The notes under the pieces: generated by a model
The model's input: only the letters and a program-made list of their open reading frames with translations
What the model was told of the DNA's origin: nothing
Database searches by the model: none
Source of the DNA: a virus
Direction: 5' to 3' (one strand)
IMG/VR virus record: IMGVR_UViG_3300050132_000504
Span: 62,001-126,000 of that record
DNA length: 64,000 nt
Translations under genes and position numbers: made by a program
In this document: one piece after another, positions 58,935-64,000 of the stretch
How the letters are laid out: each line of letters starts with the position of its first letter
Position numbering within the stretch: position 1 is the first letter of the stretch

Positions 58935-59114
58935 ATGGCTGAATTGGAAGATGTCTGGATTCTGCTGGACCGTAGGAAGAAGGGGCCAATGCTTTTGGTT
59001 CTGCGTTGGTTTTCATCCAGAGAAGAAGCAGAAGGTTTTGCCACGAATATGCTTGGTCTCGGTCCTTTAGGGTTTCAGACGTATCACTTGAATAATGAGG
59101 ATCGCGTTGCCTAA
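58935..59114 (+). CDS. Small hypothetical protein
   Basis: 59 residues from the ATG at 58935, one base after the previous stop. Mixed alpha/beta (EDVWILLDRRKKGPMLLVL). Precedes the tRNA-like element by five bases. Function unknown. Confidence 0.45.
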   Translation: MAELEDVWILLDRRKKGPMLLVLRWFSSREEAEGFATNMLGLGPLGFQTYHLNNEDRVA

Positions 59115-59119
59115 CCAGA

Positions 59120-59202
59120 ACGTGCGGTAGCGAAGTGGTCAAACACGGCAATCTGCAAAACTGCTGGCTCAAGCCTTCGTGGGTTCGAATCCAACCGCCG
59201 TC
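59120..59202 (+). tRNA. tRNA-Cys-like element, imperfect
   Basis: Anticodon stem GCAAT/ACTGC (one mismatch) around CTGCAAA gives GCA (Cys) at 59155-59157. T-loop TTCGAAT with GTGGG/CCAAC has one mismatch. The acceptor pairs only if one base bulges (ACG-GCGG with CCGC-CGT), CCA is not encoded and a GGCT/AGCC stem sits in the variable region. Probably a decayed or specialised tRNA. Confidence 0.5.
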
Positions 59203-59217
59203 AAACTTTGGAGAAAC

Positions 59218-60405
59218 ATGGCAGACACCCCAATGAACGAACACACTCATCCCCCTGAATGGTGGCGGGAGCAGGAGCGGATCGCTGGTTTAACCACAGC
59301 GACAGCGCTTGAGCCAGATGAACCATGCAGCCATGTCGGCTGTTTATCCCACACCAGCCATCCTTGCGAAGGGTGCGGCCGTACCGGCGACGCAGTTGCA
59401 CATCAGGAAGATATTCCTGACATGAGTGACTACGACCCCTCGACAGATCGGTTCGCAGAGTTCGGCGCGCCTGGTTCACCAGAGCGCCATGAGTTTTCTC
59501 TTGCCATGATGAAGGCAAGTATAGCCGCCGGGGAAGAGTGGTTGAAGAAGCCCGAGTCGGAGAGATACAAGCCCAAGGGACCCATCTGGGATGTGTCATG
59601 GCCGACCTACATCGAGAGCTGGCCGAATGCTTTGCACAGCTTGTCAGTTCCCTCAGTAAGGGTTCAGATGACGCTGGAAGAAGCGCGCGTCATGGGCAGC
59701 TACATCATCGAGCTGGGCGAAGGCTTTACCGAGGGTGTGCCCGAGAACCACGAGACGGTAAAGGATCATCTGATCGCACGGCTGGACAAGGCCGTTCAGC
59801 AGTTCCCAAAGGGTATCTTTGTCCGCCTTGGCTCGCGCAGTCCGAAGGATGCTTTCTACTGGGGATGTGGCCTAGGCGAAGGCGTTCAGTTGCCAAATGG
59901 CCAGATCAGCTCAGGCCGGATGGCTTTCGATCTCCTGACCTGCTGTTCCGAGGGCATCTATGACGACCTGCACATGCAGATCGCCATGAACTACCCGCCC
60001 AGTGTTTGGATTCGTGAAGGTCTGGACCTGCCCGAGTGGTCAGAGTTCCGTTGCTTCATGCAGGACCGCAAGCTCGTCGGGATCAGCCAATACTACTACC
60101 GCGGAGTGTACTCGGAGATTACCGAAGACGCCGCCGGCATCAAGTGGGCGATCGAGCAGTTCTTTGACAAGGAATTGCGAGATACTTCTCATCTCGATTC
60201 AGTAGTCTTCGATGTGTTCATCAAGCGCCGGCGGAGTCTTTCTGACAGCTATAACCAGTATGGTGTCAAGCTGTTGGAAATCAATCCCTTTTACAACCTG
60301 AGTGATCCGTGTCTGTTCGATTGGAACCGGCCGGAGGAATTGAAAGGTCAGATCCGATTCAGGACTGAGCTTGGCGGCCACCGTTCCGGTGTAACCGATC
60401 TATAG
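59218..60405 (+). CDS. D123 (Cdc123)-like ATP-grasp protein
   Basis: 395 residues from the ATG at 59218. After a Cys/His-containing start (CSHVGCLSHTSHPCEGCG), the core has FPKGIFVRLGSRSPKDA, LPEWSEFRCFMQDRKLVGIS, and VVFDVFI with LLEINPFYNLSDPCLF. This order (EFRCFV, then DxN-type EINPF) fits the Cdc123/D123 family, an ATP-grasp group. Eukaryotic Cdc123 helps assemble translation factor eIF2; phage members are uncharacterised. Next to a tRNA-like element. Confidence 0.75.
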   Translation: MADTPMNEHTHPPEWWREQERIAGLTTATALEPDEPCSHVGCLSHTSHPCEGCGRTGDAVAHQEDIPDMSDYDPSTDRFAEFGAPGSPERHEFSLAMMKASIAAGEEWLKKPESERYKPKGPIWDVSWPTYIESWPNALHSLSVPSVRVQMTLEEARVMGSYIIELGEGFTEGVPENHETVKDHLIARLDKAVQQFPKGIFVRLGSRSPKDAFYWGCGLGEGVQLPNGQISSGRMAFDLLTCCSEGIYDDLHMQIAMNYPPSVWIREGLDLPEWSEFRCFMQDRKLVGISQYYYRGVYSEITEDAAGIKWAIEQFFDKELRDTSHLDSVVFDVFIKRRRSLSDSYNQYGVKLLEINPFYNLSDPCLFDWNRPEELKGQIRFRTELGGHRSGVTDL

Positions 60406-60438
60406 CCAACATCAACAGCCCATTGGGCAAGGACAACC

Positions 60439-61026
60439 ATGTTCACAGAACTGATGCCGATTCTGAAGAGTCGGCCCGTGACGATTACGATCACCGCGGT
60501 TGACAAGACCAAAATCAGGGTCAACGTCATCCCCAAGGCGGTCGACAGTGACAGCCAGCTGACCCGCGACGTGACCCAGAAGGAAGGCGTGACAAAGGAA
60601 GATGTTGCAGCCTTGATCACACCCCTATCCTTGGTGGGCACACCCGAAGAGATCGACGCTGAGCTGCCTCAATTGCTGGCCAGCTACTCCGACGGCCACA
60701 CAACCGTTCTGGAAAGCCTGAAGGAACTCCAGGAGACGCTTGCCGAGGTTGCCAAGTCAGCCAAGGAAGCAACGGCGAAGGCCAAGACCAAGGTGACGCC
60801 GGCGAAGGCCGACAAGAAGGATGAAGGCAAGCCTGCCGTTCATCCAACCAAGACAACGGCTGGTACTGCCCAGGCCCCGGATACCTTCACACTCTGGGAG
60901 GCCGCGGGCGATGCCAATGCCGCTGCCGCCGTTCACGCCGAGGAGCCCGCCGCGGCGCCGCCGGCAGAAGACGGCGAACTTCCCGCTGAACTACCAGACG
61001 GATTCGACGAAGGCGAGGCCGAATAA
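60439..61026 (+). CDS. PRTRC system protein E
   Basis: 195 residues. MFTELMPILKSRPVTITI and ITPLSLVGTPEEIDAELPQL match PRTRC-E. A Lys/Ala-rich coiled segment and an acidic Ala/Pro tail follow. PRTRC loci occur on bacterial plasmids and phages; the role of E is unknown. Its stop overlaps the start of PRTRC-C by one base. Confidence 0.82.
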   Translation: MFTELMPILKSRPVTITITAVDKTKIRVNVIPKAVDSDSQLTRDVTQKEGVTKEDVAALITPLSLVGTPEEIDAELPQLLASYSDGHTTVLESLKELQETLAEVAKSAKEATAKAKTKVTPAKADKKDEGKPAVHPTKTTAGTAQAPDTFTLWEAAGDANAAAAVHAEEPAAAPPAEDGELPAELPDGFDEGEAE

Positions 61027-61235
61027 TGGCAGTCAAAGTCGAGAAAATGACGCGGGAGTTCGTGTTCGATGATGCAGTGTTGCCGGATCCCAATCCGGAA
61101 TTCACCATCGAGCAGGTGCGGGCGATGTACGCTCCGCAGTACCCCGAGATCACCACAGCAACAGTTGTGGGCCCTGAAGCCCGCAACGGCAAGCTGCGGT
61201 TCCGCTTCGGTCGGGCAGTGGGCGCCAAGGGGTAG
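61026..61235 (+). CDS. PRTRC system protein C (ubiquitin-like candidate)
   Basis: 69 residues. VFDDAVLPDPNPEFTIEQV, ARNGKLRFRFGRAVGAKG match PRTRC-C, which ends in Gly after a compact beta-grasp-like domain. Published proposals place it with ubiquitin-like proteins; a C-terminal Gly would suit transfer by the ThiF and B proteins encoded nearby. Activity here is inference. Confidence 0.85.
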   Translation: MAVKVEKMTREFVFDDAVLPDPNPEFTIEQVRAMYAPQYPEITTATVVGPEARNGKLRFRFGRAVGAKG

Positions 61236-61239
61236 TCAG

Positions 61240-61452
61240 TTGACCAGATCATCAAAGAAGGTTGCCTTGATCCGCATGCTCAATGAGTTTGCGGATCAGG
61301 GTGATCCCGCTTCGATTGCCATTGTTGGCGAGGTTGTGAAATGCGAATCCGCGCGAAAGATAGGGCAGGCTCTGCACGTGCTGTTCGACAGAGGTCAAGG
61401 AAACAAAGAGCTGCTCACTCCCGCCGCGAGTCTGATCCATCCGTTGGTCTGA
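61240..61452 (+). CDS. Small protein between PRTRC C and F
   Basis: 70 residues from a TTG at 61240 behind AAGGGG. Helical (KKVALIRMLNEFADQGDPA), overlapping the next gene by 112 bases in another frame. Not part of the usual PRTRC set as I know it. It may be real or the shadow of a longer N-terminus of F. Confidence 0.4.
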   Translation: MTRSSKKVALIRMLNEFADQGDPASIAIVGEVVKCESARKIGQALHVLFDRGQGNKELLTPAASLIHPLV

Positions 61453-62447
61453 TCGCGCCGGCCAACTTTCTCCGCCTGCCAAGTCTGCGCGGGGTGCAGT
61501 TCCAGTACACGGTTCGCCGCGATATGGAGCTGGCTCTCAAACCACTGGAAGTTCTGGTGGACAAGGGCTACGTGAAAAATGAACACATCGAGGGCGCCAA
61601 AGATGTTATTGAAGTCCTGATCCGGGCGCTGAAAGACATGCTGGCTTCCTGTTGGTGCGATGAAGGGTTTGAGATTCACTTCGAGCTGAGCAGTGAAGAA
61701 TGGATGCGGAAGGCAAAGACGGAACCGTTGTACTTGTGTTTCTCCTGGACCAATGGGTCGATGCAATACATGGCACTGGACACGGTGGTCCAGCGCCTGG
61801 GCAATGCTCCTGAGTACGAGAAGCTGATGGCGACTTTCTACTGGCTGATCTATGGCGCAGCCTGTGCCGTGACGATGCCTTTCTCTTTGAATGAAGCCAA
61901 AGCAGAATATGAAATACGTCAGGATTACCTGGCTGAAGAGAGGGAGCAAGGGGAAGAGCCTCTGGCTGAGGAACTCGCCGATCCCAATGACTGTCCGGTG
62001 TATCTCAAGGAAGCCAGCCGGTTAAAGTTCGCCGAGCGTCGCATCAAAGCAGCCTTCGACACCATTCCTGATGAGGAATGCAAGGCACTCTTCCTGACCT
62101 GCTTGGAAGCCTACAAGCTTTCCAAGACGATCAAGTTGTCGAAGACAATCCCCGAGCTGGAATACTCCGTCGGGAATGCCCGGTATTACGACGGCGCTTC
62201 GCAGATCGGTCTTGCCCTCGGTGTCGACAGGAAGGACAACATCACCGCCTGGATCGATGAATACCAGCAAGACCTGTACAACAGCGGCTGTGACCCGGCG
62301 CCAACCATCGTCCGGGGTTACCGGCCTGATGACTACCAGGCATTCGCGCAGCTGTTCGAAGCTCTGCCTCGGATGGTCAAGCTGATTGGTCTTCTGAACA
62401 AATGCGTGATGACGGTTGAGGAGTGGGAGAAATGCACCTCGAAGTAA
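61341..62447 (+). CDS. Probable PRTRC system protein F
   Basis: Up to 368 residues. The first 33 residues are Arg-rich and overlap the small ORF before it, so the true start may be later (for example near the ATG at 61524). Later parts, with YWLIYGAACAVTMPFS and an acidic linker, plus the place between C and B, fit PRTRC-F. Role unknown. The assignment depends mainly on neighbourhood and length. Confidence 0.55.
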   Translation: MRIRAKDRAGSARAVRQRSRKQRAAHSRRESDPSVGLIAPANFLRLPSLRGVQFQYTVRRDMELALKPLEVLVDKGYVKNEHIEGAKDVIEVLIRALKDMLASCWCDEGFEIHFELSSEEWMRKAKTEPLYLCFSWTNGSMQYMALDTVVQRLGNAPEYEKLMATFYWLIYGAACAVTMPFSLNEAKAEYEIRQDYLAEEREQGEEPLAEELADPNDCPVYLKEASRLKFAERRIKAAFDTIPDEECKALFLTCLEAYKLSKTIKLSKTIPELEYSVGNARYYDGASQIGLALGVDRKDNITAWIDEYQQDLYNSGCDPAPTIVRGYRPDDYQAFAQLFEALPRMVKLIGLLNKCVMTVEEWEKCTSK

Positions 62448-63145
62448 ACATTGGGATGCGCCATGAGTACACCCTGAACAAGGTGCTGCTCTACTATGCT
62501 GGCGGAACCGAGAAGGACAAGTCCGGATTCTTGACTGAACATACGCCGGTTTGCCTGGATGGGGAGTTGCAGGTCGGCCCTGGCAGCCTCATCTCGATCG
62601 AGTTGTTGACTGAACTCCTGGAGACTCTTGGCCAGAAGACCGGTCTGGTTTACCTGCCGCCGAATGTCATCGCCTGCAACTCCAACGCGATTGTCTGGTG
62701 GACGCCGGCAAGAAAGCGGGCCATGTTCTTCCACAAGGAAGAGGCTGCAGCTCTGAATGGCCAGGTGTTTCCTCACCCGTCTTTGATCTGGATCGTCAAC
62801 CGCGGCCGCTTATCCTTGCGCGCTCTGGCTGGAGATCACCGTCCTGATCCGGAAGATCCACTCTTCGTGGCTCCCTACTGGAACACCGAACCAGGTCGAG
62901 GAAGTGTCTGCTCCGGCAGCATGAAGCGGCCGAGGGTCACCGACGTGTCCACGTTGGAAGTCTGGGAAGAAGGCTTTTTCGATAGCGAGTTCACCCATCC
63001 CAGTGGAGCTGGCGTGCTTACCAAGCACCCCGGAGGTTTCCTTGGGCTGTGGACGGAGCTGGCCGGCGCTGAAGCCTTCGGCATCGAGTATCTGCACTCC
63101 TCCAAACAGACAGTTCGTGACTTGCTGACTGAAGGATGCCAATGA
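62432..63145 (+). CDS. PRTRC system protein B (E2-like)
   Basis: 237 residues from the ATG at 62432 (a GTG at 62423 is possible). KVLLYYAGGTEKDK, NAIVWWTPARKRAMFF, VFPHPSLIWIVNRG and APYWNTEPGRGSVCSGS, with C160 placed where E2 enzymes carry the catalytic Cys, followed by WEEGFFDSEFTHPSG. Strong match to PRTRC-B by pattern. Works next to ThiF, so an E2-like ubiquitin-type transfer is proposed for the family. Confidence 0.85.
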   Translation: MHLEVNIGMRHEYTLNKVLLYYAGGTEKDKSGFLTEHTPVCLDGELQVGPGSLISIELLTELLETLGQKTGLVYLPPNVIACNSNAIVWWTPARKRAMFFHKEEAAALNGQVFPHPSLIWIVNRGRLSLRALAGDHRPDPEDPLFVAPYWNTEPGRGSVCSGSMKRPRVTDVSTLEVWEEGFFDSEFTHPSGAGVLTKHPGGFLGLWTELAGAEAFGIEYLHSSKQTVRDLLTEGCQ

Positions 63146-63426
63146 AGAACACAATCGCTGTTACCGTTGGGTTGCGTTATCGCTTTCAGGACTTTGAAAT
63201 CGGAACCATCCTGGAGTGCAAAGGCAGCTTCTACATCAAGACCACGGGCAAGTATCCGCTGGTCGATCTAACGACTGGGGTGAGCCTTCACTACGCCCTG
63301 GTCGAGAAGATGGAATTCTCTCTGCTGAACATGGGCTCGCGGTTGACGATCACAATCGTCAACAAGCAGAGGCTACGTCTTCGCAACAAGTACAAGCGAG
63401 TCAAGAGATCGGTGGCAATCCCTTGA
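63142..63426 (+). CDS. Extra small gene between PRTRC B and ThiF
   Basis: 94 residues; ATG overlaps the previous stop (ATGA). Beta-rich (TVGLRYRFQDFEIGTILE, GVSLHYALVEKMEFSLL) with a basic C-terminus (RNKYKRVKRSV). Not a PRTRC member I recognise. Could be a phage-specific partner. Confidence 0.5.
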   Translation: MKNTIAVTVGLRYRFQDFEIGTILECKGSFYIKTTGKYPLVDLTTGVSLHYALVEKMEFSLLNMGSRLTITIVNKQRLRLRNKYKRVKRSVAIP

Positions 63427-64000
63427 ACCACAAGCTGGATCACAGATGCTCACGGACCCGCGTCGCAGTGGTGGGATGTGGAGGGACAGGTAGTGCGCTG
63501 GCCGGCGGCTTGCCGTACATCAACCAGTCCCTCCTTGCCGAGGGACAGCCAGGTCTCAATGTCATCTTCGTCGATGGCGATCGCATCTCCTCCACCAATT
63601 GTGTAAGGCAGCCTTTCTCCCAGTCGGAGATCGGCCTGTACAAGTCACTGGTTATTGCCAACAGGCTGAACCTCTTCTGGGGACTGAAATGGAACGCCTC
63701 CACTGGGCACTTCACAGAGAAGACAGATGGGGTTGTAGACATCCTGATCACCTGTGTGGATACGCGGGCGGCCAGGCTGGCCATCAGCCGGTCTCCAGCC
63801 TTCAAGAAGACGCTCTACTGGCTGGACATCGGGAACAATGCCGACAACGGCCAGTTCGTTCTGGGCCAGCCCCGGAACCGGCGCAATCAGCATGCCAAGT
63901 ACCGTCTGCTTACGGTCGCGGAACTCTACCCGGAGATCATCGATCCCAGACAGGACGGCGAGGACACGCTGCCCTCCTGCAGCTCCGTCGAGGCGTTGAA
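63423..64000 (+). CDS. PRTRC ThiF-family protein (E1-like, C-terminus beyond window)
   Basis: Open frame of about 192 codons from a TTG at 63423, overlapping the previous stop, to the right edge with no stop. VAVVGCGGTGSALAGGL (G18, G20, G21, G23) is the ThiF/E1 nucleotide-binding loop. VDGDRISSTNCVRQPF, VDTRAARLAI and a late SCSS region follow the E1 pattern. It should adenylate the ubiquitin-like partner. The rest lies outside the window. Confidence 0.88.
   Translation, partial: MNHKLDHRCSRTRVAVVGCGGTGSALAGGLPYINQSLLAEGQPGLNVIFVDGDRISSTNCVRQPFSQSEIGLYKSLVIANRLNLFWGLKWNASTGHFTEKTDGVVDILITCVDTRAARLAISRSPAFKKTLYWLDIGNNADNGQFVLGQPRNRRNQHAKYRLLTVAELYPEIIDPRQDGEDTLPSCSSVEAL

Noticed and set aside
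1-64000. CRISPR array, rRNA or integrase
   Set aside because: No regularly spaced repeats, rRNA-like stretches or recombinase catalytic motifs were seen on either strand.

Overview
The window reads as part of the genome of a large tailed bacteriophage (or a phage-plasmid). It carries a portal, a large terminase, a prohead-protease-like protein and probable virion genes, very dense packing of small genes, five free-standing homing endonucleases, a GroES, a DNA ligase, and no rRNA, integrase or CRISPR array. Base composition is moderately GC-rich apart from one AT-rich patch near 15.9-16.0 kb. The host cannot be fixed from sequence alone. The PRTRC genes, a CpsB/YwqE-type phosphatase and a NarL-type response regulator suggest a Gram-negative soil or water bacterium (Acidobacteriota or Proteobacteria are guesses).

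Left arm (1-20.1 kb, all minus strand): a prohead-protease-like gene running off the left edge, a GIY-YIG endonuclease, portal, two probable virion proteins and the large terminase. These are followed by a block of small Gly/Ala-rich hydrophobic proteins, an HTH-metallophosphoesterase, a Cys-cluster protein, a small exported protein, a dual-specificity phosphatase, GroES and several small unknowns. An array of short AT-rich palindromes lies at 15.92-16.02 kb.

A divergent intergenic region with a long direct repeat (20.14-20.39 kb) separates this from the right arm, which is almost entirely plus strand. It opens with a very small gene and then a 1,017-residue protein that I read as a two-barrel, cellular-RdRP/QDE-1-like polymerase. 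Next come about 20 kb of small membrane, zinc-ribbon and unknown proteins, a DUF4326-Lar-like fusion, a DUF2135-like protein, a ligase with a LigD-phosphoesterase-like N-terminus, three HNH endonucleases, a SLOG protein, a thioredoxin, an exported non-specific endonuclease, a NADAR protein, a SpoU methyltransferase, an RlpA-like protein and a D123-like ATP-grasp protein.

From 44 to 59 kb several tRNA-like sequences with unusually long, structured variable arms lie between the genes, together with a circularly permuted (two-piece) tmRNA at 54.5-54.95 kb and an unassigned 214-nt structured element just before it. The window ends in a PRTRC locus (E, C, probable F, B, an extra small gene and ThiF). 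By published family proposals this combines E1-like, E2-like and ubiquitin-like components. The translation-linked items (tmRNA, odd tRNAs, SpoU methylase, D123) and the polymerase are the most notable biology here. Recurrent short motifs (CTAGTATAGG, CTTTGGTA, GGCTTTCC[CT]CTATCC) upstream of genes are candidate phage promoters or operators.
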